From: Rhyzopertha dominica
Taxonomy: Eukaryota > Arthropoda > Insecta > Coleoptera > Bostrichidae
Length of the DNA stretch: 64,000 nt
Direction of reading: 5' to 3'
NCBI GenBank assembly: GCA_025024175.1
Contig: QCXZ01000137.1
Coordinates: 4,836,001 to 4,900,000, forward strand
A program made the position numbers and the translations under genes. Below the pieces are notes generated by a model, which saw only the letters and a list, made by a program, of their open reading frames with translations, did no database searches and was not told the DNA's origin. How positions within the stretch are numbered: the first letter of the stretch is position 1; every line of letters begins with the position of its first letter. This document shows positions 22,646 to 34,934 of the stretch, in pieces.

Positions 22646-23569
22646 CTTTTTAATAAACACGTAGCCGGTTTAAAGGAATAATGTAATCAAGATTTTGCAT
22701 CAGTATTTCTTTGTAATTAACAAATGCAAATTTGGCTGCTACCTTTGTAAATATTTATTTAAGTTCTTACATACTTAACTCTACCGCTTTATATAAAAAG
22801 AATCCCACCAGAACACTACACATTTATTTTTGATACTGTGGTGCGTCTTAGTCCCTAAAAATATACGTTTGTTAGTAACGAATCTTGCTTAGTATCGAGT
22901 TTCCCTTATTATACCAGGTTTTTTTTAGCAGATATCCTTTGTATTAATTATCCCCAGTTTGAGTTTGATATTCACCCTCCTACAACTTATTTATTAAAAC
23001 CAGTATACCAAACCATATACAGGGTGTCCAAAAAGTGATGGTTCGAATAAAGCAAGTAGTAGAGTAACATTAACAATCGAAAAAAATTGGACGTGTTTTT
23101 TCTTTTCGAGAGAAAATGATCTACAAATGTGTACTAGTTGAATACTTATCCTACAATGGAATTTTTGACAAAAAGATGAATGCCATAATATCCACAGCCA
23201 CCTGAGTCATTGTGTCTAGCAACTTTGAACCTTCAAATATATCTGTAACTTTCCATACTTTGATATGTCGAAGTTTTCTTTCACTCTCGACATACTTTTC
23301 AATATGGAATATGTTGACCACAGCGTAGTCTTTCTGTCTATCATTAAATATAAAGATAAAACTTGAAAATGTGTAAATGCATTCAGGAGAACTTACTTTT
23401 TCAGGAAGTTAACTTTCTCGTCAATCTATTTACATTTCTTTCTCATATTTATCTCGTGACTTCGAGCGTAATAAAAATTAGCAACAGCTTCAAGTGCAAG
23501 TGACAATATTTCGAAAAGAAGAAAAGTAGTTTTGATTGATTCATACGGTAGGCATTTCCCGGATATAAC
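22646..23569. other. Intron; one isolated transposon end
   Basis: TATACAGGGTGTCCAAAAAG at about 23017-23036 looks like the terminus of a Tc/mariner-type element, but no partner end was found. Nothing else is recognised. Confidence 0.35.
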
Positions 23570-24661
23570 GTCTGACCGGCTACGTCTACGCTGGGTTGGA
23601 GGGGTGATACGCTTGTTGCTAGTGGGCTCCCACCTAGCACATGTTACAGGAGTTTGGGGATTGGAATGGGGAAGTTTTCAGGGTGCATCCAACTAACGGA
23701 TACCACTAGTTCGGCTGCATTCATCTTCGGACGAGCTGCTGTCTGAGATTGTATACAGCTTTTAGGACTTCATTATTTATCGTTTTCTTGTCTTTTGCGG
23801 TTTCTGCCCACTGTCCTTCAATTATGTTTGATTTTGCTATGGTTCCCTCAACCGTTGTTATCCACGTGTAGCACGGTCGTTCTACTTTGAGCACGTTGCT
23901 GTTCATTTTCCACATGGTCTTCTTCTCTCCTTTGAATATGTCCCCAATATTTGATTACATATGCTTTTATTCTTTCTGTGATTGTCTTTCCCTCTAGGAA
24001 TTCTGTTGTCCTTCGATTTTCGGTTTCTTTCGATATTTCTTTCTGCGTTTCTCAAGCTTATTCTGTTAGCTTTGTCAGTAGAAGCACTTTTGACTCCGTA
24101 AGTCATGAGGGGCAAGATTACCGATATGTATATATTTTTTCCGGCTTGTGTTTCTCTTCAAGTGATACCTATTATAGCTGTTGTCAATCTGTGTGCGGTT
24201 TTGGTCCTCCCTTAGACTGTTTCTGTCCGGTTGAGTTTGCTTGTTATGTAGGTTTCCAGATATTTTATTTTGTTTGTCAACCTTATATTTCGGTTCCCTA
24301 GTTTGTATACGCTACCTGTCATTAAGGGTTTTCTTTTGATGACAGTGGTTTTGCTGTAGTTTATGGTTAGCCCGTTATCTTCTACGTTATTTAAATCTTT
24401 TTCATTCTCTGTTATTACCACCAGGTCGTCCGCATATGGCAGTCTATACGGAAGTTTTATTTTATTTCCTTGTCTGTTATATATTTTTTGTTGTGCGATA
24501 GTTTTTTGAATGATGTCATCAAGGACAATTGTAAATATTCTTGGTGATATGGGGCATCTTTGCTTTACTAATCTATTTTTCTGTTTTACCGGGATTGTTT
24601 TCCATTTTTTTTTCAGGGAAAGTACTTTGAGTGAGTGAGCATTCTCCTGTGCGCCAGTCAC
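23570..24661 (-). pseudogene. Non-LTR retrotransposon RT pseudogene with 3' tail
   Basis: The minus strand encodes the palm and C-terminal part of a reverse transcriptase: VKQRCPISPRIFTIVLDDII (B block, usual RQGCPLSP), LPYADDLVVITENEKDLN (catalytic YADD) and INYSKTTVIKRKP, then TGSVYKLGNRNIRLTNKIKY and YGVKSASTDKANRISLRNAE. Further downstream a RERPCYTW-like region lies in other frames. The 5' part of the RT and the endonuclease are missing or unreadable upstream of 24661. The last 150 bases (23570-23725) repeat at 20020-20150 and mark the element tail. Confidence 0.85.
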
Positions 24662-25917
24662 AAGTCTCTCAACTTGCTTGTGTTGTAAATGCCAATAACT
24701 TTAGAGTGGTGTGGTATAACTTTTAATGAGTAAATAGTGAAATTGTGTATTGTTCAAAACTCTTAAAAATAGCAACCATTTTTACTGCTATTGTTGTAGG
24801 TATACATTGACTCGAGCTTTCCTCGTTGTTAGTCTGTATAAATTGTAATTCTGCACCTCTGAACAAATTGTCGGTATTAAATTTCTCACTCCGTTCAGTA
24901 AGCGCAACCAAGCGGAGATAACAATAAAGTGCGGGCAGTTGGCCTTCGTTTTCTTTAATAAAATGTGTGTTTCCAGGGACCCAGTCGGTACACTTGTTCT
25001 ATTTCGGTTGAGAATCCACTCTGGATATTTTTGGGCTGCATGCTTGCACTCGCTGCAGGAAGCATAATCTCTTGGTTTTTGCGTTGTTCGGTTTTCTCTC
25101 TGCCATGTTATAACATATTAAGTCCTTTTTGAACTTCTAAAACGATGTGACATAATGCAAGTGTAGCGTCTTCATTATTATCAATGATCTTTTGGACTAG
25201 TCAAGGTTTCAGCATTTGCCGTAGTCGAAAATTTTCCTTTTTTTAAAATCCGTCACTGCTTTTAAGTATCACAATGAATTTTTATATTTTACCGTTACCG
25301 TTGCCGTCACAATGAAATAGTATGTAGTAGCATGATTTGAATCATTACATTGCCATCTCCCAAGAATGGATTTACTTTATTAGAGTGCATTATTTCTTCC
25401 TTTTTTTGAGTAATCAAAACGAAATACTCAGATATGATTTATGCGCCTATTGTTTTCAATTTTTTCTTTAATAATAAAAACTTCTAGTTGTAAATTGTCA
25501 AAAGAAAACAGCGGGCACGTCTTTTTTAAGAACCGTATCTTACTCCCGTCAAAATATGCAAAAATGGTTACTGCAAATTAGCAGTTTGTATAACTACTTA
25601 CTAAGGCTAGTTACAGTTAGATGCTATATTCAAAACATTAACAATCGTAGAATCTATACATATTTGCCATAAAATTACTAGAATTACAAAGATAAACAAG
25701 AATATATATTATCTTCATCCATAGCTTTCTCTATGTTATCGATATGTGTATGGAGCACTTTTATACACCATTAAGAGAATAGATTTAATATGGAAAACAA
25801 AATACCAGACAAAAAAACCAATGTAATGTATAGCACGTTAAAAAAGGCACCTGAAGTCCGTACTGTTATAATACCAAGCAGTGCTATTGCCGTTAGATAG
25901 TAAAAGACGTCAACAAT
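24662..25917. other. Intron without recognisable gene
   Basis: Nothing supported beyond possible unreadable upstream parts of the RT relic on the minus strand. Confidence 0.35.
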
Positions 25918-26750
25918 GTGATAGCAATGTTGCACCATATTGGCTTTAGTTACAATGCAATGGAATTTATGACTGATTATTTTGGTGACAGGACAAGGAT
26001 GACATCAAACCCTCGGATTTGCTTAAGTGCTGTGCCGCAAGGATCCATACTCGGTCCTATATTATTTACGATATGTATCTCAAAATTTAGCGAAGCTCTT
26101 ACATGTAAAATTCATCATAATGTTGATGATACGCNGATGTATTTCTNCTTTGAAGAATCTCTAACTGATAGATCNTAGGAATGTGAGACCGCGAGCTGTT
26201 TGGNGTGNTAAAGTAATTTCAAGTGATACTATACTACAGCTTGCTAGTGTAGCAAAAAATTGGACGTTTTTTTGGATGATGAACTTAAATTCGAAATACA
26301 TATAAACGCGTTAATCAAATGTTTTTTCTCCAAATTAAGACTTATACGATGCTTCTAAAGATTTCTTAAATTTCAATCCAAAAAAGATTCTTTGCAACTC
26401 ACTCGTATTATGGTGCTGCATTGACGGAGCGTTTGCAGCTTGTGCAGAATGCTTGTGTCAGGCTAATTCTTGGTTTGAGACGAAGAATAGTGTAAAAGGG
26501 GGACTAAAGGCTTTAAATTGGCTCAGTCTAAAGAAACGTAGATCCAGTCATATGCGTTACCTTCTTTTTAAAGTTCTTTAATTACAGACACCTATATGTT
26601 TTTCAAATAAGATCACATTTCGCTGCGAGGTACATAATGTTCAAATTAGAAGTAAATACATGCTGACAATTCCACCACATAGATCGTCTTTTTCAAAGAT
26701 CATTTTCATACAAAAATATTAAATTTTAACATCGTAAATAATATGCATGA
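25918..26750 (+). pseudogene. Non-LTR (jockey/CR1-like) RT pseudogene, 3' half
   Basis: LHHIGFSYNAMEFMTDYFGD leads to the B block LSAVPQGSILGPILFTICIS. The catalytic box is altered to HNVDDT (from the usual YADD). After a stop near 26175 the thumb and C-terminal part follow in other frames: LDDELKFEIHI, then AFAACAECLCQANSWF in a shifted frame (normally LQLVQNACVRLILGLRR), LKALNWLSLKKRR and PPHRSSF. Ambiguous n bases occur at about 26136, 26147, 26175 and 26204. Inactive. Confidence 0.85.
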
Positions 26751-27752
26751 TCCGAGTCTGACTGCATTTAGTAATTACCCTTACCCAATCTGCAGATACA
26801 CCCTAGCAGTTTTTGGTACATAAACTAGCAGTTAAGTATGTTGTTACGTTATAATTGTATCTATTTTGACCACCCTGTATTTTGCTTGTAATTTACTCAG
26901 TGCTTAATTTAGTTAAGTGTTGTTATGGCAACTTTTGATGACGATAAAGCTACACTTACACAAAAACTACTTCCCAGAAATCTATACTTGTAATCCATCT
27001 GTAGCTGATATAATTTCAGTGCTTTAATTGCTGACCACTAATATTGCCAGGTTATATGATTTACGTATTTTCGCAAAAAAATGAAATAGCCAGAACGAAA
27101 AGTCCACCCGCACCAATTAAAATATGCCAATTAATTATCTGCTTTCTCGCAATTAACACATCCAAACAGGAGAAGACATCACACCGCGCTACAGTTAAAC
27201 CTTCTGAAATGCAAATACCTTCATTTGCATATGACACAGATACATGCATACTGGACATTATGTAAAGGCATAAATCGGACGCCATATGGGCAAATGTTCA
27301 ATAAATAATGCAAGTTGTGGAACTGTCGCCTAATGTGTAGGTAGGCAACAGCGCCTTGCTCCATTGGAAAGTTGTGGGTAGGTACAAAGATAAGAATGCT
27401 AATGGCAGTTCACAAAACAGGGCGGGAAATTTCGCCGGCTAAAGACATTGAAGAAAGTTATGTGGCAATAGATACAGCATTCCATGGTGCTATTGAGAGT
27501 TCATTGCTTGCTAGTTCCATTGACTTTTGCTTGCGTGTCTGACTAGTTAAATTTAAAGTAAAATTTAAGCACTTGTTTCTGCCCAAAAATAACTTTATTT
27601 TGTTGGCCATTGAATCATTGGGAGATGTCGCGAATTTACCTATAAAAATACAAAGCAAGTACAAAATTAAATCTTTTAGGTCTCACATCATTAAAATTAT
27701 TGCTGATTAAATCGTGGTACATATCTCAAAGTAGGATGTTTGATCAAAAATC
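26751..27752. other. Intron; isolated transposon end and unrecognised frames
   Basis: GACCACCCTGTATTTTG near 26868 may be one end of a Tc/mariner-type element. Frames of 60-75 codons near 27.05 and 27.5 kb resemble nothing known. Confidence 0.35.
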
Positions 27753-28200
27753 ATGGATAAAAATCGACATTTTCCGGAGCAGTTTACAGTGTTTTACATA
27801 TTCACTGTATTTGCTGATGACACCAGTATGATCATTAGATCTTTAGATGAAATTGGTTTGGAAACAGCGCTTTGTAGGGTAATGACAGACATGCAAAATT
27901 GGGTAACTTCTAACAAACTCGTTCTGATTATGACAAAACCAATACTGTGTTTTCATTTACTCAAAAGCAACGCTAAACAATTTTCAGTGGAAACGGGTTC
28001 TGATTTTCTGAGCATGCATCGTGATGGAATATTGCATGTTGGTGAATTAAACGATATACAACATCATGTCAAAAAGGTTATTACTACACTGCTATAAAAA
28101 TATACAATCATCTTCCGGATTCAATTAAAAATTTATTATCAACTCGCACCTTTAAAAAAAGCTTAAAAATTGACTTCTTGAAAATATTTTTTATTTTATA
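27753..28200 (+). pseudogene. Non-LTR RT pseudogene, internally deleted
   Basis: The catalytic box is FTVFADDTSMIIRSLD (YADD type), followed by DMQNWVTSNKLVL. After a break the frame reaches the C-terminal signature KIYNHLPDSIKNLLSTRTFK, which ends many insect non-LTR ORF2 proteins. The stretch between palm and C-terminus is shortened by several hundred bases relative to relatives. Confidence 0.8.
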
Positions 28201-28317
28201 AACGAATATCACGACAGTTCATCGGATGCATCAGATTAAACAAATGTCAAACTTCTTTTTTTTGTGCCGCATTTTTGTAACTGCTGCCAAGCTACAATAT
28301 GCACGGCGATAGTAGTG

Positions 28318-28373
28318 AAGGTTGCAGATCAATGTCACACCACAGCTCCGTAGTGTGAGCGTTCTGCAACCTT
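28318..28373. repeat. Short perfect-stem hairpin
   Basis: AAGGTTGCAGA at 28318-28328 pairs with TCTGCAACCTT at 28363-28373, and an inner GTCACAC/GTGTGAG pair lies within. No transcript class is implied. Confidence 0.75.
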
Positions 28374-29114
28374 AAAATAGATTATCCTACAAAACACCAC
28401 AGAATATGTTGAAAATACACATTCCCAGGCGTTTTCTCGTATTAAAATATATCAAATAATTCAAAGATCGACAGATGAGTATACGTCACTTTCCTGAGAG
28501 GCGGCAAATTTATTTATTCGAAAATTTCCATAAACGCCCTGGATGCATGCATCATTTATAGAAACCCTGTATATAACTGACTCATTGAAAGTGTTCTTCT
28601 GATTGCTGGTTTTTGGATTCACCATTGTGGATGTTTACAACTTTATTACGCAATGTGTTTTCTGTAATATGCTAAAGGAAATACAACCTAAAACTAAACA
28701 AAAACAACGGACGCAGGGCAACATATCTCATGTCTGTTTTTTTAATCGGACAGCATCATGAATAAACATGAAGCCGTGTCACATCATAAATCTGCGACAT
28801 AATCATCAGACACCAGAATTTACGAAAGGAGATAAAAGGACACGCGGTGCTAAATTTGAAACGCGCAGATTTCGTTGGTGGATTATAAAGGTGACACAGT
28901 TTTACTGTTGCCGTCTAAATTTACCTGGACGTCTGGGGAAAGTAGGCGTAAATTATTATCTGGACTATAAAACCAGGTATTTCACAGATATCTGTTAAGT
29001 AAAGCAACCCATTTATATGGTAAATCGGTGCGATTGGTTTTCATTAGCTACTAGGTCGATTAGAGCATGTTTCTGTTAAGGAAACTGCCGCTTTATAATT
29101 TATGGGCACCTTAT

Positions 29115-29157
29115 ATACGGTATGATTCACGAAAAATAATGAGCCTGCCGAAATTTG
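29115..29157 (+). repeat. Solo terminus of the DD41D mariner-like family
   Basis: TACGGTATGATTCACGAAAA then ATAATGAGCCTGCCGAAATT matches the left end of E3 (TTTCACGAACGATAATGACC then CTGACGAAATT). It probably belongs with the transposase relic at 29749-30003. Confidence 0.65.
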
Positions 29158-29179
29158 TGATTACGTTTTCACGTGCCAC

Positions 29180-29510
29180 TTTGCAATTATTCATTTAAGA
29201 ATCGTAACAATCCATGAGGGCGAGCTTTTACATCACAAGCACTCTCTCCACTTCCATGGCAAGCTCTTCTCGAGAAAGAAAGTAAAGCGGGTCTTTCCTT
29301 TCGAGTATATACTATCTCAGCAAATGCACCCCACCCTCGATGAACCACATTTCGGATAAATACCACGGCCTGCGGCCCTTCGTCCCTCTATGTATCCCAC
29401 TTCTGACAAATGCCATGGTCTACGGCCTTTCATACCTCGATGGAGCCGCTCCAAAAAATTCGCCGGCTTAATTTCTTGTTCACTTAAGAATTGTAACATG
29501 AATCCGTGAG
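29180..29510. repeat. Tandem and dispersed short duplications
   Basis: Units of about 50 bp at 29334-29383 and 29384-29433 (plus a third partial unit) share CCTCGATG, AAATACCA.GG and CTACGGCC-type blocks. In addition, TTAAGAATCGTAACA...GAGGGCGA near 29190-29225 recurs at 29475-29510. The array lies between the solo terminus and the transposase relic. Confidence 0.7.
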
Positions 29511-29748
29511 GGCGATTACAATTTAATCTTTTTGACAAACGTCATTGTCCAGGTTTTTCAAGAAATTTGGAAGATGTACACAAAACGAATGATGAAAAGA
29601 CTGATATGATTTTGATATATGGGAAGTGTTTAAGAAACATTTCGCTTGCTGCTGAGGTGTGTGCCCATGTTTAGAAAATCAGTTACGATCGAATTGACCC
29701 GTTCCAAAACTATCTCCTCGAGGAAAACAGACGATGTAGGTCATGTAG

Positions 29749-30003
29749 TTCCACCCTTATCACGTTCAGTTAGTTCAAGAACTAAAAGATACAGGTTATC
29801 CAAAAAGACTAGATATTTTTCGATTTGTTCAAGAACGACACCATTTGAATGAAAACTTTTTATATTATGTGCTTTTTAGTGACGAGGCGTCTTTTACTAA
29901 CAACGGAGGTATAAATAAGTACAAGGGCCACCATTATGCCCAAAACAAGCCTTGCTGTATACGCCAAGAGCATTTTCAAACAATTATTGCTACAAACTTC
30001 TGA
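29749..30003 (+). pseudogene. DD41D mariner-like transposase fragment
   Basis: An uninterrupted 84-codon block: FHPYHVQLVQELKDTGYPKR, FVQERHHLNENFLYYVLFSD, EASFTNNGGINKYKGHHYAQ and EHFQTIIATNF before a stop. It covers the linker and the first catalytic Asp (FSDEA) and aligns with the same region of E3 and E4. The second and third Asp are absent downstream. Confidence 0.85.
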
Positions 30004-31082
30004 TCTTGGTATAATAGTCAATAACATAAAAGACAGTTTAGCAGGATGAACTTGCAAGAAGTATAAATCAATATTCCACGCGTATTTTTATAATGGACAC
30101 ACTTTCGCTAATAATTCCTGTGCATATGAATTTATCGAGGAAAGGAAACCAATCTTTACTAGTAGTTTTGTTATTTGTCGAAAATGTTTTAGAAAGAAAT
30201 GCTTGGCAGTATGATTTTGTGAACATAAACCAGAATCATCCCATGTAGCCCCATAAAGCTGAAGCAAGGATATTTTATTTACTTTGCGGAAAACGATAGT
30301 ACTCTTTAGTTCTTAGTTTACATTTCGTCCATTTTGAAAATAACAGTAGATTTCTTTCAAGACTGACGAACAGACAGTCCATAAATTGGAAAGCTGATAT
30401 TTTGCTTGGTGCTACCAAGCACAGTGAAAACTACCTAAATGGCGTAAAATTTATGGTGAACATATCCACCACGGGCGATTTTAGACAGCCTAGCTGCCGG
30501 CGCCGTATAAGTCGTAATCACTGCCTGGTTCTAAGNGCCTTGCATAACCAAAGAATATAATTTCATGCCNCATGGATACCGCTAATGCTAACTATGGCTA
30601 TATCGTGTGCAGTTGTTGGCTTATAAACACTAATTTCTTGGCGACTCCGACGTATGTTATTATTTAGTTATATTTATTATAATGCAAGGTCTTTAACTGA
30701 CCTAATGGGTGTGATGAAGAAACAGTGGGGTGGTTATTTAAGTGAGTCTGCGTATATATTTTTTTACTATATCGTAGGGGACTGTTTTTTATTTTAGGTG
30801 CAAAACGATTCAGGAAATGCATTTAGTTTTTTTGTAATGGAAGTAATGGCAACACCGTGAGGCTGGCTTGCAATTTGAAGTAGTTTGAAGAAGTTTTTTA
30901 AAAGAGCTATAGTCCTTTGGATACTTAAGTACATTGAGTCTCTGTAAAATACCTTTTAAAAACTGTTCAACGTATTTTGATTCTGTTTTTGGTTTAATGA
31001 CCACCATGACCATAATGAACACCAACTACGTAATACCTACAAGTACAAGCGTTAAACTAAATTATTTCTTTTAACCCTTACA
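30004..31082. other. Intron without recognisable gene
   Basis: Ambiguous bases at about 30536 and 30570. Nothing recognised. Confidence 0.35.
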
Positions 31083-33190
31083 TAAGTGACCTTCCAGTAA
31101 TCCAGTCAAGAAAATTTGTGTATGCAGACGACATGGCATTGGCTTTGCAATGTAAAGGCTTTTCTGTACTTAAACAAAACCTTTCAAAAGGCATCGAGAT
31201 TATGAATTGCTATTCAAAGCTTGGCACGTGTGCCCAATCCACTGAGACAGAAGTAACTTGTTTTCATCTCAACATTCATCAAAAGACAAAACAACTTCAT
31301 ATGTCAAATAACAATTCTCAAACATAACTTCTCATCAAAATACCTTGGAGTGACTCTAAATACATCTCTAACGTGCAAGAACCATCTAGAAAACATCAGA
31401 CTAGAAATAACATCCTGCATAAGCTTGCTGGTTACAAGTTGGGGTGCAAACGCAAGTGTACTTGTGCTATGTGCCTGTTGCCCCCATTTTTTTTATTGCA
31501 GAATATGAATCTACATGAAAAAATATAGACCCCTGTTATTTTTATTTTTTGCAAAGCGCTTAGTTCATGCTTAAAAAAAGATTGTTATGTTTAAAGTTTG
31601 AATCTCTGACGTCAGCGTTCCCTGGCGCGCTTAGTGCGGTGTAACTGTGTGATGTTGCCACGCCATTTTCTGATCCTGGCATTCCTTTCGGCCGAGATGA
31701 AGTTTCTGAAATCGAAGTCGCAGCAGCGTTGCCATTTTATTCCAAACTAGCAATCGTAATTATGAATTATAAAAACCTACACGCGAATGGATGTGTTAAA
31801 CGCTATTCGTTGTTAGTCGTTTTCACTGTAAATATAAAAACGTAAAATATATTAAATTAAAATTATAACTTGCAGCGGATATATCGCAAACAGAATTAAT
31901 TTTTTGGCAGCCGAAGGATAAGTTCATATTTCAAGTGATATTAAATCTGGAACAACTATTTATTAAGTAGGTAAACTTGTTTAAACCTGAGTTACAGCAT
32001 GTATAGCTGCCATTACATCATTTTATTCAAGTCGCAACCTTTAAATAGCAAAATTGCCTAATTTGCGTAAAATCGAACGATCTGGCTCCACGAGTTTCCA
32101 TTTATGTAAAATTCGTCTATCATGTGTAAGTCAATTTTTGGTAAATTGCCCGAAGATCCCTTCACATAATCTTGCACAGTCTATGTTTTAACAACAATAA
32201 ATAAAACAGTAAATAAAAATAAAACTTTAACGCGTCCTCCGTTCTCAAACCAAAACGTAAACAAAGGTACAAAACCACAGAACCACAGAACATACGCGTG
32301 TTCAACAGCGACAAAGGTGTCAAGCATGCAACAGGGCATCCGGCGCATCGGCGCAATAGCGGAGCGCGTCTCCAGGAACGGTGACGTATCACGAAATATT
32401 TGAATTTGGCGGTAAACCTTTAAAGGTAAAGATAAGACACTAAAACGTTAAAAATATTTTTTCTATTGCCAGCTTCTAACTTCATTAGGTCCAAGCAAAG
32501 TCGCACATGTGTTATAATAACGATTTACTGTCAAGGGCAACAACCCCATTGCCCTGCATGAAGCACTGCTGAGTACTGCTGTCCTGTCTGGAAAAATAGT
32601 CATCAGACAGGAAAAATTGACACTCAACCAAATACTGTCATGCGACTAATCACTGGAAGAATTAAGTCAACTGCATTACCTTGGTTCCCGATTCTTTCAA
32701 ACATTGCTCCTCCGGAAATTCGCAAACAGTGTGCTACATATAAAGCTTAGCAATAATATCAATCAGCTCCTAGTGGGTTTCTGATTTCCCGAGATCTGCA
32801 AGAGCAACCAACAGCTCGGCTAACTTCCAGAAAACCTCGTGCTCCTTACACCAGTGAAGATGGATGGTGTTCTGTTTGGCAACTTAAGAAGCACGATATA
32901 TTCAATCCACTGCTTAAAGACAGTCCTACAGAAAAAAGACAATCCTACAGAAAAGGTGGCAGGAATTGACCTTCCGAGAAAGTCTTGGGTCACTCTGAAT
33001 CGTCTTCGCATTGATCATTGGAAAATGCAACTTTTTTCTTAATAAATGGGATCCATCTAACAACGCTTCTTGTGAATGTGGAGACTCCCTCCAAACAGTT
33101 GAACGTATGGTCAATGGATGCCCCCGTACAGCATGGCCTGGTGGTTTTGCGTTTATCCATCGTGTTTAAGATTGGCTGAAGATAATCGAG
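31083..33190 (+). pseudogene. Non-LTR RT pseudogene interrupted by element C
   Basis: Left part (31083-31475): ISDLPVIQSRKFVYADDMAL (catalytic YADD) to LVTSWGANASVLVLCA. The right part resumes at 32550 in the same protein: LHEALLSTAEYCCPVWKNS, RLITGRIKSTALPWFPILSN, PPEIRKQCATYK, PRKSWVTLNRLRIDHWK and a zinc-knuckle-like ASCECGDSLQTVERMVNGCP. The last blocks match the LPRRQWSLLNRFRT...CSCGE...H.VN.CP signature at the C-terminus of a family of arthropod non-LTR elements. Stops and frameshifts are spread throughout, and everything 5' of the palm is missing. Confidence 0.9.
31476..32549 (+). mobile_element. Unclassified 1.07-kb element, copy C (inside an RT pseudogene)
   Basis: Begins TGTTGCCCCCATTTTT and ends GGGCAACAACCCCAT; a second copy in the opposite orientation lies at 56776-57818. 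TGCC stands on each side (31472-31475 and 32550-32553), and joining the host RT across one TGCC restores its reading, so a 4-bp target duplication is likely. Short terminal inversion TGTTGCCC/GGGCAACA. The interior has a GC-rich core (about 32230-32400) and no recognisable protein. Confidence 0.8.
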
Positions 33191-34932
33191 ATCTGATTGG
33201 AGTTTGTCTACGGTTTTTATTCAATATTCTTTCCAGGATAGATACATACATGTGTGTAAAGATTTCTTATTTCAACGCTTTTATAAAAGTTGACTGTAGT
33301 CCCATGAAATCAACAGTACTCTGTAATGTATTAATGGTTTTCATAAGACTATATATAATTTGTTGGAATCTGCCAAGACTTGAAGGATGTCCCCTAATTT
33401 GGTACTTTGGAACGTCTCATTCCATTTAATTGTATTTTTCCTAAAAATACCAATTATGAGCGAGGATTACTCCTCGTACTTGACAATGTCGCATATCTAA
33501 TTGGCACCATTGAAGCAGACAAACGGATCCCAACCAAATTTGTCATCATTACCGCCATTCTTCAAGCCTCGCACGCCGTTTCCTGAATACTCTCAATCAC
33601 GGCAGATTTATCCACTTAACGACCTCTTTTTTCACAATGTCCTCTGTCACCTGTTCAACGCGGAAGCAAAAAATGCGGACACGATTGTCATCTCGAGCCG
33701 TAAGCAAACTGGTATATATGGTTGTTGATCCAGAATTTCAGGGTCGCGTCTTTGTCGGCGATGTAACGCAGATGGCGAGTTGCCTCCATTAACGCACAAG
33801 TGTTTCCCTTGACAGAGGAGATGGCCGCGAAAAGACCTTTTGTGGGATTAGCGGTAGAATCTTCGGCGCGCCAGTGCGGTTTAGATACTGATTCGGTGAC
33901 GGTACAAAGCAGATACATCTGTTGATTGAATGAGGCTGGAATTAATCAAATCTGTTTCCAGCGCAGAAGCCAACTAATTTTTTTCTTTGAAAGACGGACG
34001 AGAAGTTTGTGTGTTCGGGTTACGCAATCGCTGGATATTAGGTTTTATGTAAACAAAATTTGTGAACTAATTTTTGACTACCACTTTAGGACACCCGCGA
34101 ATGATGGGAGATGCCACTCGAAAAATTAATGTCACAAGTTCCTATACCATGTTTGTCAAAACTCAAAAGTAACGAAGCAACAGGGTGTCAAAATTTTTCG
34201 TGTATTTGATAGAAATGGACAATATTGTCTAACACAAAATATTGATTTAAGAAAAATTGTAACCATAAAATGTTAGTTTGCCATAAATTAGATGCGCTTA
34301 TTTTTTTAAAGGAAACCTGAATTTTTTAGATCTTCTCACGGACATTATGAATAATACATTACTACTTTTTATCGTGTGCTTTTGTTTCTTGGGACTTCAT
34401 TAACACATACATAAACTGGCCCATTGTTCTTTCTAATCATTTTTTGTTTCTTTCGTGAGCATCTATTTAGCATGCATTTGTAAACTAGCAATTATTGGAT
34501 AGCAATTTTTTACTTCACGTGATATTTCGTGCCTTAAATTGAAAATGCATGTTTCTTATTCCAATCCGTTTTAAATTGCTCGGCTAATGACACTGTCTGA
34601 AGTATATAGGTATACGATATGAAGGTTCATCTATAATTAGTGTAATGTGCAATACGTAAAACGGGAGTGATTTAGTATGCATTGTATGCAGCTGTAAGTT
34701 ATTTCTTTGTTGATGCCAGCAACTGCAATTTTGCTGCAGTGGAAAACATAGCTACTGATGTTTTTGTCTATCGACCGAAAGGTTATTACACTGAGTAAGG
34801 TAGTTTTGGAGATAGGATGGGTATTTTCGAAAGATGTTAAATACTGTTATTGTGGAGATGTGTATTTAGTCCGAAGCATATCGTTTGAAGAAGAAGATTG
34901 CACTTAAAGTAGGTTACCAAAAGGAGAAAACA
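33191..34932. other. Intron; GC-richer unrecognised frame at 33688-33918 (-)
   Basis: On the minus strand ATCAACAG|ATGTATCTG resembles a splice acceptor in front of a 76-codon frame (MYLLCTVTESV... HLRYIADKDATLKFW), which is noticeably GC-richer than the surroundings. I recognise no family. The rest is AT-rich and featureless. Confidence 0.3.
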
Positions 34933-34934
34933 TA

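Noticed and set aside
24662..25917. Possible upstream palm and endonuclease of the 23.6-24.7 kb RT
   Set aside because: No conserved block could be read in any frame.
31476..32549. Solo LTR interpretation of elements C and D (TGTTG...CAACA)
   Set aside because: TG...CA fits only if the last 7 bases shared by both copies are excluded; the host RT frame and TGCC duplication place the boundary after ACCCCAT.
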